A stretch of 64,000 bases of DNA from CAYOSU01 sp964406735 (GCA_964406735.1 CAYOSU010000009.1:5834-69833); one strand, 5' to 3'. Numbered from the stretch's first letter, positions 8,947 to 17,478 are shown. The notes: generated by a model not told the origin, from the letters alone. Numbers and translations: made by a program.

Positions 8947-10248
8947 TTAGTCGTCGGATTCTTCTTTGCGGTAGCGCATTTTGGCTTCTTCGCCGTTTTT
9001 GCCCTTGTGGTAGTACTTTTTATCCTTGAGCTTATCGGGAAGGTATTGTTGTTTTACGTAGCCGCCGAAGTTATGCGGATAAAGGTAGGACTTTTTCTCG
9101 TAGGACGCCTTTTCTTCGGGCGTGTAGTGATAGTTCCTGAGGTGCTGCGGCACGTCGTCGTCGCATATCTTCGTCGCATCCTCGTGCGCACTGTCCATCG
9201 TGGTTACGACGGAGTTGGACTTTTCCGACAGGCAGACGTATATTATCGCCTCGGTTAGCGGTAGCCGTCCCTCGGGAAGTCCCAATTTTTCAAGGGCGGT
9301 ATACGCACTCGTTGCGACGACAAGCGCATTTGGGTTCGCTAAGCCTACGTCCTCGGCAGAGTGCGCTATGACTCGTCTTGCGATGAGAAGCGGATCGCAA
9401 CCTGCCGCAATAAGTCTTTCGGAGTAATACACAGCCGCATCGGGATCGCTACCTCTCAGCGACTTGCAAAAGGCGGACAGCATATTGTAATACAGCGTTT
9501 CGTCAACGGATATTACACGTCTTTGCGAGGACTGTTCGGCGTCCGTCTTTGTTATATGCACCGTTCCGCTCTCGTCGGGGTACGTCGAAAGCGCTGCAAG
9601 CTCCAAGAAGTTATACGCAGAGCGCAGGTCGCCGTTAGCCGCAAAGACGAAGTGCGAAAGGGCGTCCTCGTCGAGCGTTATTTTCATGTGCTTCAAGCCT
9701 TTTTCGCTCGAAAGGGCACGCAAAAGTCCCTCTTTTATGTCCTCGTCCGACAGCTTTTTGAGTTCGAACACGGCGCAACGGCTAACTATTGCCGGCGTCA
9801 TTGCGATATACGGGTTCTCCGTCGTGCTTCCGATGAAGATTATATCGCCGCTCTCTATCGCAGGGAGCAGGCTATCGCTCTGCGCCTTGTTGAAGCGGTG
9901 GCACTCGTCGAGCAAAAGGTAAGTCTTTTTGCCGAACATTTTGAGGTTTGTTCTCGCCTCCTCCGCTACCCGCTTTACGTCCGCAACTCCGCTCGTTACG
10001 GCGTTGAGTTTGACGAAGTTGCCTTTGGTCTCCTTGGAAACGATGTTCGCAAGCGTGGTCTTTCCGCTCCCAGGAGGGCCGAAAAAGATACAGCTTCCGA
10101 GCTTATCGGCACGGATGGCTCTGAAAAGCAGGGAGTTTTTGTTTACGATATGCTTCTGTCCCAAGAACTCTTCGAGGCTTTGCGCTCTCATCCTATCCGC
10201 CAACGGGCGGGACATTATTGAAGTGTTGTCAAAATCGAATAGATCCAT
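8947..10248 (-). CDS. rarA: Replication-associated recombination protein A (AAA+ ATPase)
   Basis: A 433-residue RarA/MgsA protein, the bacterial relative of WRNIP1, which acts at stalled replication forks with SSB. Near the N-terminus are 'RPLADRMRAQSLEEFLGQ' and Walker A GPPGSGKTT. The Walker B-type LLLDECHRF, sensor 'GSTTENP' and the C-terminal tetramerisation region follow. Length is typical. It is monocistronic on the minus strand and divergent from rnpB, with which it shares a ~100-bp promoter region. The C-terminal tail is strongly charged. Confidence 0.95.
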   Translation of the reverse strand: MDLFDFDNTSIMSRPLADRMRAQSLEEFLGQKHIVNKNSLLFRAIRADKLGSCIFFGPPGSGKTTLANIVSKETKGNFVKLNAVTSGVADVKRVAEEARTNLKMFGKKTYLLLDECHRFNKAQSDSLLPAIESGDIIFIGSTTENPYIAMTPAIVSRCAVFELKKLSDEDIKEGLLRALSSEKGLKHMKITLDEDALSHFVFAANGDLRSAYNFLELAALSTYPDESGTVHITKTDAEQSSQRRVISVDETLYYNMLSAFCKSLRGSDPDAAVYYSERLIAAGCDPLLIARRVIAHSAEDVGLANPNALVVATSAYTALEKLGLPEGRLPLTEAIIYVCLSEKSNSVVTTMDSAHEDATKICDDDVPQHLRNYHYTPEEKASYEKKSYLYPHNFGGYVKQQYLPDKLKDKKYYHKGKNGEEAKMRYRKEESDD

Positions 10249-10310
10249 AGCTAAATTTTAGCACAATGCAACGCTTTTTTCAAGAAAAATCGCTAATTTG
10301 CCGCAATTAG

Positions 10311-10339
10311 TTGCATCATATCGCTTTTTGTGCTATAAT
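10311..10339 (+). promoter_or_regulatory. rnpB promoter
   Basis: TTGCAT (10311-10316), a 17-nt spacer, then TATAAT (10334-10339), placing the start of transcription near the 5' end of the RNase P RNA. Confidence 0.85.
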
Positions 10340-10352
10340 CACAAGGCTTTTT

Positions 10353-10680
10353 AAGATAGTCGGACGGTCGCGGGAACTACGTTCACGAGGAAAGTCCGAG
10401 CATCACACGGCAAGGGTGGTGGGTAACGCCCACTAAAGGCGACTTTAAGGAAAGTGCAACAGAAAATTACCGCAAAGACTTGTCTTTGTAAGGTTGAAAA
10501 GGCGAGGTAAGAGCTCACCGACCTTATGGCGACATAAGGTGCAATGTAAACCCCACCCGATGCAAGATAAATTGTCGAGGCTGCCCGCCATTTCGACAGA
10601 ACCGTCGCTTGAACGTTGCGGCAACGTAACGTCTAGATAGATGACCGTCTTTAACAGAACTCGGCTTACAGACTATGCTT
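10353..10680 (+). ncRNA. rnpB: RNase P RNA (bacterial class)
   Basis: The catalytic RNA of RNase P, which removes 5' leaders from pre-tRNA. Universal elements are present: GAGGAAAGTCCGAGC near the 5' end (10387-10401), ACAGAA with downstream CTCGGCTTACA near the 3' end (10654-10670), and the terminal P1 pairing AAGATAGTC with GACTATGCTT. Total length ~330 nt fits. I did not decide between the A and B architectures. The ends are estimated from the P1 helix. Confidence 0.93.
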
Positions 10681-10692
10681 AACAAGCTACGT

Positions 10693-10730
10693 CGGAGGTA
10701 ATGCGAAAATCGCATTGCCTCCGTTTTTTT
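10693..10730 (+). terminator. rnpB terminator
   Basis: CGGAGGTAATGCG-AAAAT-CGCATTGCCTCCG followed by seven T residues. Confidence 0.92.
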
Positions 10731-10807
10731 ATGTAAAGACCAAATATAGGACGGCAAAACGATTTTTTGAGGGCGCAATGGGGTTTAGTCCTATTTTCGC
10801 AAAGAAA

Positions 10808-10829
10808 AAACCACCGTGGTCGGTGGTTT
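10808..10829 (-). terminator. Terminator after yebC
   Basis: AAACCACCG-TGGT-CGGTGGTTT; on the minus strand it is followed by TTTTTT, 27 bp beyond the yebC stop. Confidence 0.85.
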
Positions 10830-10856
10830 GATGAATTTCTGTTGTGAGTTTAATTC

Positions 10857-11588
10857 TTAGACGTTAGAGGCGTTATGGTAAACGTTCTGGACGTCGTCGA
10901 GTTCGTCGAAGCGTTCGAGCATTCTCTCAAACGTCTCGATCTTGCCCTCGGGGATCTCGACGGTGGACTGAGGTATCCAGCCTCTTTCGGAAGAAGCGAT
11001 CGTTATCTTCTTCTCCTCCAAGAACTTGCAGACCTGCGAGAATGCCGCTATATCGGTCAATACCTCGTAGCCGTCGTCCTCTTCGGTTATATCGTCTGCG
11101 CCTGCCTCCAAGCAGTAGTCCATAAGGGTGTCGAAGTCAAGACCGGGGTTCTGCTCCTTGTCGATAGCGATTATTCCACGTCTGTCGAACATGAAGGATA
11201 CGCAACCGCTCGTGCCCATCTGGCCGCCCGACTTATCGAACACGCAACGTACGTCGCCGCCCGTTCTGTTCTTATTGTCCGTGAGGGTTTCTACCAATAC
11301 CGCTACGCCTGCACAGCCGTAGCCTTCATATATGAGCTCCTCGTAGTTTATCGCATTGAGCTCGCCCGACGCTTTCTTGATGCCGTTCTGGATACGGTCG
11401 TTGGGCATGTTGTTCTGCTTTGCTTTCTGAATTGCATCGTACAACTTGGAGTTGGAGTTGGGATCGGGTCCGCCTGCCTTTACCGCAACGGCGATCTCTC
11501 TGCCGATCTTCGTAAATATCGCAGCCTTAGCCGCATCCGCTTTTCCCTTTCTTGCCTGTATGTTATGCCATTTGCTATGTCCTGACAT
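10857..11588 (-). CDS. yebC: YebC/PmpR family protein
   Basis: A 243-residue YebC/TACO1 protein. The hallmark N-terminus MSGHSKWHNIQARKGKADA is present, followed by the family's middle and C-terminal parts ('GGDVRCVFDKSGGQMG', 'RGWIPQSTVEIPEG'). Family members have been described both as transcription regulators and, more recently, as ribosome-associated translation factors that help at difficult sequences; which applies here cannot be decided. AAGGAG precedes the ATG. The start overlaps the stop of the methyltransferase gene (TAATG), so the two are translationally coupled. Confidence 0.95.
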   Translation of the reverse strand: MSGHSKWHNIQARKGKADAAKAAIFTKIGREIAVAVKAGGPDPNSNSKLYDAIQKAKQNNMPNDRIQNGIKKASGELNAINYEELIYEGYGCAGVAVLVETLTDNKNRTGGDVRCVFDKSGGQMGTSGCVSFMFDRRGIIAIDKEQNPGLDFDTLMDYCLEAGADDITEEDDGYEVLTDIAAFSQVCKFLEEKKITIASSERGWIPQSTVEIPEGKIETFERMLERFDELDDVQNVYHNASNV

Positions 11589-12325
11589 TAGTTCTTCTCC
11601 TTTTGAAATTGATACATCAATACGCTTCCCGACACGGCTACGTTGAGCGACTCGACTCCGTTACACATCGGTATCGACACCACCTCGTCCGCCATGCGCT
11701 TTATCTTCTCGCTGACGCCGTTGCCCTCGTTGCCTACGGCAATAGCTACGTTTTTTGAGGAATACTCACCCTCAAACACGTTTTTGCCGCCCATATCGGC
11801 GACGAAAAGCCTCTTTTTATCCAAAACGCTCCTTAGGTCGTCTATATCGGAATTTACGATATTTACCCTGAAAATTCCACCCATCGAAGACCTTATCGCT
11901 TTCATCGAATAAGGGTCGGCGCAGTTTATCGCTATTACGTCGATAAAATCCGTTGCTGCCGCCGTCCTTATCAATGCGCCTACGTTCTTGGGGTCCTGAA
12001 GCTCCTCTAAGACTATCGCCCGATTTTCTCTATTTGGCTTTTTGGCGTTGCTTTTTTTTACTACCGCTATCTCGCCCTGCGGCGTCTTTACGTCGGAAAG
12101 CTTGGCGATAACGTTATCGGTCGTCAGCACTATCTTTTCAGGCTCGACAAAGGGCAATTTTTCGCCGTTCTCGGCGTATACCCTTACTATTTCGTAGCCG
12201 CACTTTTGCGCTTCCTCAATAAGCTTTGCGCCCTCCAAAAGGAACTCGCCCCTTTCGTCACGCACCTTCTTTTCCTTGAGCTTGGCGTCTGCCGCTACTA
12301 ATTTGTTGCTCGATGACGTTATCAT
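11588..12325 (-). CDS. TrmH/SpoU family RNA 2'-O-methyltransferase
   Basis: A 245-residue SPOUT methyltransferase. An N-terminal L30e-like substrate-binding part ('FLLEGAKLIEEA') precedes the knotted catalytic domain, with motif 1 'VLEELQDPKNVGALIRTA', motif 2 'VAIAVGNEGNGVS' and motif 3 'IPMCNGVESLNVAVSGSVLMY'. These enzymes methylate ribose 2'-OH groups in rRNA or tRNA using SAM; the target nucleotide is not readable. AAGGAA lies before the ATG. It is the first gene of a two-gene unit with yebC. Confidence 0.92.
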   Translation of the reverse strand: MITSSSNKLVAADAKLKEKKVRDERGEFLLEGAKLIEEAQKCGYEIVRVYAENGEKLPFVEPEKIVLTTDNVIAKLSDVKTPQGEIAVVKKSNAKKPNRENRAIVLEELQDPKNVGALIRTAAATDFIDVIAINCADPYSMKAIRSSMGGIFRVNIVNSDIDDLRSVLDKKRLFVADMGGKNVFEGEYSSKNVAIAVGNEGNGVSEKIKRMADEVVSIPMCNGVESLNVAVSGSVLMYQFQKEKN

Positions 12326-12340
12326 TTCCTTGCTTTTGTT

Positions 12341-12369
12341 AAAAAAGCAGCCGTTTTTGGCGACTGCTT
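12341..12369 (-). terminator. Terminator after rplT
   Basis: Stem AGCAGTCG with CGGCTGCT (one G-U) and a T run on the minus strand, 15 bp beyond the rplT stop. It separates the infC operon from the methyltransferase-yebC pair. Confidence 0.85.
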
Positions 12370-12383
12370 GTCTGGTTTTCGGG

Positions 12384-12737
12384 TTAGTTCAAAGCAGCTT
12401 TAGCCTTTTCGGTCAAAGCCGTGAAGCCCTGCGGATCGTTGACTGCTATGTCGGCAAGTACCTTACGGTCGAGCGCAATGTTAGCCTTCTTGAGTCCGTT
12501 GATGAATACGGAATAGCTCATTCCGTTGAGACGGCATGCAGCGTTGATTCTCGTGATCCACAAAGATCTGAAATCTCTCTTTTTGTGCTTTCTGCCTACG
12601 TATGCATAAGCCTCGGATTTCATCTTTGCCTGACGGGCAACTCTATAAAGTTTGCTCTTTCCTCCGAAGTATCCCTTCGTGAGCTTCAAAATTTTTCTTC
12701 TTTTTTTAACAGCGTTTACGGCTCTTTTGATTCTCAT
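12384..12737 (-). CDS. rplT: 50S ribosomal protein L20
   Basis: A 117-residue L20 with the expected basic N-terminal helix (MRIKRAVNAVKKRRK) and conserved 'GYFGGKSKLYRVA', 'RDFRSLWITRINAA' and 'LDRKVLADIA'. It binds 23S rRNA early in 50S assembly; in Firmicutes it also represses its own operon by binding the infC leader. GGGAGG precedes the ATG. Last gene of infC-rpmI-rplT. Confidence 0.98.
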   Translation of the reverse strand: MRIKRAVNAVKKRRKILKLTKGYFGGKSKLYRVARQAKMKSEAYAYVGRKHKKRDFRSLWITRINAACRLNGMSYSVFINGLKKANIALDRKVLADIAVNDPQGFTALTEKAKAALN

Positions 12738-12756
12738 TTTGTTATCCTCCCTTCAA

Positions 12757-12957
12757 TTACGCCTTGTAAGGAATCATGTTCTTTACGTTCTTTTCAACAG
12801 TCTTATCGACGTAACCGCCGTGACGAAGATTTCTCTTGGTCTTTCTGTCTTTCTTGTTCAAGATGTGGTTCTTGTAAGCTTTTGCTCTTTTGATCTTACC
12901 CGTTTTCGTAAATCTGAAACGCTTCTTGGATGCGCTATGCGATTTCTGTTTAGGCAT
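12757..12957 (-). CDS. rpmI: 50S ribosomal protein L35
   Basis: A 66-residue, highly basic L35 with the family start MPKQKSHSASKKRF and 'GKIKRAKAYKNHIL'. Normal length; GGAGG before the ATG. It sits 19 bp before rplT in the classic infC-rpmI-rplT order. Confidence 0.98.
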   Translation of the reverse strand: MPKQKSHSASKKRFRFTKTGKIKRAKAYKNHILNKKDRKTKRNLRHGGYVDKTVEKNVKNMIPYKA

Positions 12958-12984
12958 AATGTCTGTCCTCCGATATATTTTTGA

Positions 12985-13503
12985 TTATTTTTTCTCTTTA
13001 TTTTTAGCCAATACCATGAAGATGTTTCTACCCTCTTGCTTTGGCGCCAAATCGATCGTGCAACGCTCTTTTACGAGCTCATAAAACTTGTACATCACGT
13101 CAACTGCAAGCTGCGGACGAGCCTGCTGACGGCCTTTCATCCTTATCGAAAGCCTTACCTTGTCGTAATCGTCGAAGAACTTCAAGCACTGGCGAGCCTT
13201 GGTCTCTAAGTCGTGAGTGTCTATCATGACCGAAAGCGAAAGCTCCTTTGCTTCGTTCGTCTTCTGATTCTTCTTGGCTTCCTTTTCCTTTTTCAATATC
13301 TCGTAACGGTATTTGCCGTAGTCCATTATCTTGCATACGGGCGGAACTGCGTTAGGCGAGATCTTGACGAGATCGAGCTCCTTTTCGTCAGCCATCCTCT
13401 GAGCTTCCGCACGAGGGACTATTCCGATCTGCTCACCGTTTTCGGCGATCAAGCGAACTTCCTTATCTCTTATCGCTTCGTTGATCTGATGATTGATGTT
13501 AAT
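12985..13503 (-). CDS. infC: Translation initiation factor IF-3, AUU start
   Basis: IF-3 checks initiator tRNA and keeps ribosomal subunits apart. The first usual start codon (TTG at 13452) would cut off the conserved N-terminus. Reading upstream in frame gives INHQINEAIRDKEVRL, the expected IF-3 beginning, back to ATT at 13501-13503, with TAGGAG about 9 nt before it. I therefore take AUU as the start (172 residues). AUU is the known, autoregulated infC start in other bacteria, because IF-3 rejects it when abundant. The N- and C-terminal domains, including 'VPPVCKIMDYGKYRYE' and 'KVRLSIRMKGRQ', are intact. First gene of the operon. Confidence 0.95.
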   Translation of the reverse strand: MNINHQINEAIRDKEVRLIAENGEQIGIVPRAEAQRMADEKELDLVKISPNAVPPVCKIMDYGKYRYEILKKEKEAKKNQKTNEAKELSLSVMIDTHDLETKARQCLKFFDDYDKVRLSIRMKGRQQARPQLAVDVMYKFYELVKERCTIDLAPKQEGRNIFMVLAKNKEKK

Positions 13504-13657
13504 AGTAGTTTTCTCCTAAATTTATATTTCTTTTCTGCGGTCAGAAACAAAAAAACCGCAAGCAAAAAGACACTCGCGATTACGAAAAAGATCATATCTG
13601 AAGTAGCGACCGTTTTAACAAATCTGACGGTGGAGAAGTCTCCCTCTCTCTTTTTGC
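13504..13657 (-). promoter_or_regulatory. infC operon leader with attenuator terminator
   Basis: The ~150-nt leader between promoter and AUU start contains an intrinsic terminator: GCGAG pairs with CTTGC around a TGTCTTTTT loop (plus-strand 13556-13581), then GGTTTTTTT. Upstream are GAC/ACCGT-rich segments able to form competing pairs (GGAGACTTCTCC, ACCGTC...AACGGT). This matches the L20-controlled leaders known upstream of infC in Firmicutes; which alternative pairs form is inference. Confidence 0.65.
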
Positions 13658-13663
13658 TTAAAC

Positions 13664-13692
13664 ATAATATCATATCGGGGCAGTATTGTCAA
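13664..13692 (-). promoter_or_regulatory. infC operon promoter
   Basis: Consensus-like on the minus strand: TTGACA (13687-13692), 17-nt spacer, TATTAT (13664-13669). Confidence 0.9.
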
Positions 13693-13742
13693 CCAAAAAA
13701 GCTCGATTTTTTGCGGTTTTTTCACACCTTTCGAACCTTTTT

Positions 13743-14462
13743 CTAAAAGATCATTCTAAGGGCGCAGTTTACGCTTTTCGGGAGCTTTTGAGAGTATACC
13801 GCTATCTTTTTCGGCATATTTTCGGCAATAATTGCTATCATCTCTTCGCCATATGAAAGCTCTTTTTCAAGCGCCTTGAATGAATAGCTTTTCTCTTTTA
13901 AGTCGCAATTTACTATCCTCGGCGTTTCGGCATCTATTATATACAAGACATCTTCCTTTCGCTCAACGGTAGACGCTATGCATTTTATCAGCTTTTTAAG
14001 CTCTTTTTTATCGGTCAAAAGCTCTTCGCTTTTCTTTATTGCAAATGCTATCGCACTCCACTCCTCTTCCTCGTCTTTCAGCAAAAAGTTCTTTATGCCG
14101 TCGATATTATATTCCGAAAAGTCGGAAAGCGATGCTAAAAGCAGGCTTTTTGAAACGTAAAAGTCGGACATTATAAGTAAATGCAAAAGCAAAAAGGCGT
14201 GCTCTTTTTCTACGTTTTTCGGCAAATGGGCGGTATAAAGCGTACGCTTTGCATCGAAAAGAACGCTTGTCGAAAGAACTTCTTTCAGCTTGCCTTGAAA
14301 GGAGTGAAAATACTTGTCGGGGACGTCGTACCTTATCTTTTTTTCGTCGCCGTCGTTTTCAATGAAAGTTTTTATGCCCAAAGTGTCGGCGGTGCTTTTG
14401 AGTGCGTTATTGATTATATCTAAAAGCTCGAAGCGTTTTGAGGTTACCGTTATATCTTTCAT
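13743..14462 (-). CDS. Possible YtxC-like sporulation protein
   Basis: A 239-residue protein, mostly helical and charged, without signal peptide or membrane segment. The C-terminal part (EEMIAIIAENMPKKIAVYS, then a short tail) resembles the end of YtxC family proteins. In many spore formers ytxC lies just upstream of thrS and infC; here it lies directly upstream of the infC promoter on the same strand. Similarity is weak and read by eye, so the name is tentative. No catalytic motif is visible. It is divergent from the GH43 gene at 14633. Confidence 0.5.
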   Translation of the reverse strand: MKDITVTSKRFELLDIINNALKSTADTLGIKTFIENDGDEKKIRYDVPDKYFHSFQGKLKEVLSTSVLFDAKRTLYTAHLPKNVEKEHAFLLLHLLIMSDFYVSKSLLLASLSDFSEYNIDGIKNFLLKDEEEEWSAIAFAIKKSEELLTDKKELKKLIKCIASTVERKEDVLYIIDAETPRIVNCDLKEKSYSFKALEKELSYGEEMIAIIAENMPKKIAVYSQKLPKSVNCALRMIF

Positions 14463-14581
14463 AATTTCCCTAAATATATTGTAGTTGATATGAGGTAAAT
14501 ATATGCACGGATAATCGGGGCGTTAATATCCCATTGGTGAACATTTCGTTCGGTTTTATGCGTTTTAAGGAAAATTTGGTG

Positions 14582-14610
14582 TTGACACGCCGCTTTTTTC
14601 TCGGTAAAAT
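14582..14610 (+). promoter_or_regulatory. Promoter for the second GH43 gene
   Basis: TTGACA (14582-14587), 17-nt spacer, TAAAAT (14605-14610), 22 bp before the ATG. Confidence 0.85.
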
Positions 14611-14632
14611 ATAATTGATAACAGGAGGAACT

Positions 14633-16402
14633 ATGAAATATTTTTGCAATCCGCTTAACGTAAGCTATAAGTATCAATTCAACAAAAGCCCCGAGGACAA
14701 AATAATCCCATCCCGTGAGGGCGCAGACCCGTCGCTCGTTGCGTTCAAGGGAAAGTATATACTCTTTCCCTCTATGTCGTGCGGCTTTTTTTATAGCGAC
14801 GATCTCGTTACCTGGGAGTTCCACGCAACGCCGATGCTTCCCAACTACGACTACGCACCCGACGTAAGAGTGGTCGGCGAGTATCTTTATTATTGCGCAT
14901 CAAACCACGAGCACGGCGTGCATTACAGGACTTCAGACCCGTTTTCCGATTCCTGGGAGCGCATCGAGGGCGGTATGCCGTTCTGGGATCCCAATCTTTT
15001 CTGCGATGACGACGGCAGGCTGTATTTTTATTGGGGAAGCTCGACGAGTGAGCCTATTTACGGCGTGGAGCTTGACAGAAACACCTTGCAGCCTATCGGT
15101 GAAAGAGTTGCGCTCATCACCTGCGATCCGACCGTAAAGGGCTTCGAGCGGTCTGGTGAAGACCATATTCCGCCCCGTTCCAAGGAAGAAGTGGACGCCA
15201 TCTTAGCTCAGATGGAGCATTCGCCTATGAGCGAGGAGATGAAAAAGGTGGCGGCTTCGTACATTCGAAGCGACCCATACGTCGAGGGAGTCTGGATGAC
15301 AAAAAGGGGCGGCAGGTATTATCTGCAATACGCTACTCCGTCGTCTGGCTACAACATCTATTCGGACGCAGTTTACGTGAGCGATAAGCCGCTCGAAGGC
15401 TTCGTACTTTCTCCTAACAACCCGTTTTCTTATAAGCCGGGCGGATTCTTCCCGGGTGCAGGACACGGCTCGACAGTCGAGGACTTCTCCGGCAACTGGT
15501 GGCACATCGCTACGGGCAGGATCTGCGTTAACCACAACTTTGAAAGGCGTATAGGGCTTTATCCCGTCGGCTTTGACAAGGACGGCGAAATGTTCTGCAA
15601 TCAACGCTTCGGCGACTGGCCGATAGCAGTCCTCGGAAACTCTCAGGACCCGTGGAGAAAGCCCGACTTTATGCTACTTTCTTACGGTAAAAGGGCTACC
15701 GCATCGACTGAAGAGCGGGCCGCAAGCTTTGCTGTCGACGAGGATATCAGGACGTTCTGGCAGGCAAAAGCGAACGACCTTACGCCATATCTTGAAGTAG
15801 ACCTCGGAAAAGCGTTTGACGTTAACGCCATTCAGATAAACTTTGCCGACCTGGGAATGGAAATGCAACTTCCCGAAAACGCAACGCTCCGTGGAGCGTT
15901 ACATCAGGAGCGCTGGATAGACGAAGCGCATCAGCCTACTCGTTGGAGGCTTTTGGGAAGCGTTGACGGGGAAAATTACTTCGTTATCGAGGATAAGTCA
16001 AGCGTTGACACAGACCTTTCGCACGATCTCGTCGTTTGCGAAAACGCCGTTAAGGCAAGGTACGTTAAGCTCGAGATCGTCGCTCTCCCCTACGGGCAGC
16101 CTGCGTGCGTCAGCGGACTCCGTGTGTTCGGAAAGGGCGACGGTGAAGCGCCTAAATCCGTTTGCGACGTTGACGCAGAGATATTGGGCGAGCTTGAAGT
16201 GAACGTTTCCTGGACGGGAAATGCTGTCGGCTACAACGTCGTTTGGGGATATGCGCCCGACAAGCTTTATCACTGCAATCAGACCTTTGGGCGTGAGGTT
16301 ACGCTAAGAGGACTTGTTAAGGGGCAAAGCCTTTACGTCAGAGTGGACTCTTTCAACGAATCGGGCATAACCGAGGGTGAAAAAGTCGTTAAAGTCAAAT
16401 AA
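14633..16402 (+). CDS. Glycoside hydrolase family 43 with discoidin-like and FnIII-like domains (second copy)
   Basis: A 589-residue paralogue of the GH43 at 4385. The start is the ATG at 14633 after AGGAGG; an in-frame TTG at 14615 lies in the -10/SD region and is rejected. The triad is conserved: D32 in GADPSLV, D119 in FWDPNLFCDDDG and E218 in YVEGVWM; GAGHGS is also present. An F5/8C-like domain (~345-500) and FnIII-like end (~505-589) follow. It differs from its paralogue by an insertion before the catalytic Glu (~165-210). No signal peptide, so intracellular. It has its own promoter and terminator and is not in an operon, suggesting separate regulation and perhaps a different linkage specificity (inference). 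Confidence 0.9.
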   Translation: MKYFCNPLNVSYKYQFNKSPEDKIIPSREGADPSLVAFKGKYILFPSMSCGFFYSDDLVTWEFHATPMLPNYDYAPDVRVVGEYLYYCASNHEHGVHYRTSDPFSDSWERIEGGMPFWDPNLFCDDDGRLYFYWGSSTSEPIYGVELDRNTLQPIGERVALITCDPTVKGFERSGEDHIPPRSKEEVDAILAQMEHSPMSEEMKKVAASYIRSDPYVEGVWMTKRGGRYYLQYATPSSGYNIYSDAVYVSDKPLEGFVLSPNNPFSYKPGGFFPGAGHGSTVEDFSGNWWHIATGRICVNHNFERRIGLYPVGFDKDGEMFCNQRFGDWPIAVLGNSQDPWRKPDFMLLSYGKRATASTEERAASFAVDEDIRTFWQAKANDLTPYLEVDLGKAFDVNAIQINFADLGMEMQLPENATLRGALHQERWIDEAHQPTRWRLLGSVDGENYFVIEDKSSVDTDLSHDLVVCENAVKARYVKLEIVALPYGQPACVSGLRVFGKGDGEAPKSVCDVDAEILGELEVNVSWTGNAVGYNVVWGYAPDKLYHCNQTFGREVTLRGLVKGQSLYVRVDSFNESGITEGEKVVKVK

Positions 16403-16411
16403 TAATTACGG

Positions 16412-16439
16412 AAAAGACCGCACTTGGCGGTCTTTTTTA
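16412..16439 (+). terminator. Terminator after the second GH43
   Basis: AAAAGACCGC-ACTTG-GCGGTCTTTTTT, 10 bp after the stop codon. Confidence 0.92.
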
Positions 16440-16484
16440 TTGCGTTATTTGTCGGATTTTGTCGAAAATACAGTTTTTTGGCGC

Positions 16485-16511
16485 AAAAAAGGCTACGCCG
16501 TTTGCGTAGCC
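16485..16511 (-). terminator. Terminator after the EamA gene
   Basis: GGCTACGC-CGTTT-GCGTAGCC with TTTTTT following on the minus strand, 9 bp beyond the stop at 16520. Confidence 0.88.
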
Positions 16512-16519
16512 AAAGTTTA

Positions 16520-17434
16520 TCAGCTATCGGTGTTTGTTTTTATCTCCCCGTCTTCTTTTTTCTTGGGGCGTATCTGGGAGATCAGAAGTCCCGATATTGC
16601 CAAAAGTCCGCCTGCGATGAAGGTTACGGAGAGCTCTTCGTAGCCGAAAAGCAGGGAGAATACCGCTCCGAACACCGCTTCCGTCGCCATGATGAGAGAT
16701 ACCTTTGTCGGTGAAAGCACCTTTTGTGCGTGGGTCTGGATTATATAGGCAACGAAGCTCGAAAGAACGCCTAAGTAAAGCACGGGGAGTATGCCGCTTG
16801 CAAAGTCAAATTCAGGGATCTTCTTGACGTCGAAAATGAGGAAGCACACTAAGAACAGTATCGCAGCCATGGACGACTGAATGAACGTTACTATCTTGGG
16901 GTCTGTGTTCTTTACAGCCTTTTCGAGGAAGATGAACTGCAACGCAAAGGACACCGCCGCTATTATCGAGTAAAAGTCGCCCGCTTTCAGGTTATTGAGA
17001 GAAAGACTTGGGATATTCAATACTAATATGCCGCCAAAGACGAGTACCGCCGCTATTACCTCTGTTATGCGGGGCTTTACCCTGAACAAAAGCGCAAGCA
17101 AAATGGGCACGAAAACGGTATACGAGCCCGTTATCAATGCGTTATTGCCCGGCGTCGTATACGTCTGTCCCAAGACCTGAAAGAAGAAGCCTAAGGTCAT
17201 GAAAAGACCAGAAACGAGCGAGGGCTTTACGTCTTCTATCGTCATCTTGGCGATTATCTTCGGGAAGGCTATAAAGGTCAACACAGCCGCCACAGCAAAG
17301 CGGCAGAAGTTGATAAACAGCGTAGTAAAGCCGCTTTCAAGCGACTTCTCGACCATTATAAAGCCCATGCCCCATATCATTCCGACAAGAAGCAGACCTA
17401 ACGACATCGTTGTTTCTTTCTTTTTATTACCCAT
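16520..17434 (-). CDS. EamA-family (DMT) transporter
   Basis: A 304-residue membrane protein with about ten hydrophobic helices in two repeated halves, typical of EamA drug/metabolite transporters. 'LLVGMIWGMGFIMVEKSLE' opens the first half and 'SIIAAVSFALQFIFLEKAV' the second. Such carriers usually export amino acids or other metabolites; the substrate is unknown. AAGGAACGAG lies before the ATG, and it is a single-gene unit with its own promoter and terminator. The C-terminal tail is Lys-rich and cytoplasmic by the positive-inside rule. Confidence 0.92.
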   Translation of the reverse strand: MGNKKKETTMSLGLLLVGMIWGMGFIMVEKSLESGFTTLFINFCRFAVAAVLTFIAFPKIIAKMTIEDVKPSLVSGLFMTLGFFFQVLGQTYTTPGNNALITGSYTVFVPILLALLFRVKPRITEVIAAVLVFGGILVLNIPSLSLNNLKAGDFYSIIAAVSFALQFIFLEKAVKNTDPKIVTFIQSSMAAILFLVCFLIFDVKKIPEFDFASGILPVLYLGVLSSFVAYIIQTHAQKVLSPTKVSLIMATEAVFGAVFSLLFGYEELSVTFIAGGLLAISGLLISQIRPKKKEDGEIKTNTDS

Positions 17435-17478
17435 TTCTCGTTCCTTGAATATTTTGTCCGTAATGCAAAAGACAATTT

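Noticed and set aside
10524..10778. Minus-strand frame over RNase P RNA
   Set aside because: Antisense to rnpB and lacks start signals.
13470..13673. 67-codon frame in the infC leader
   Set aside because: Overlaps the attenuator terminator and the AUU start region and lacks an SD; the hydrophobic stretch comes from the T-rich terminator.
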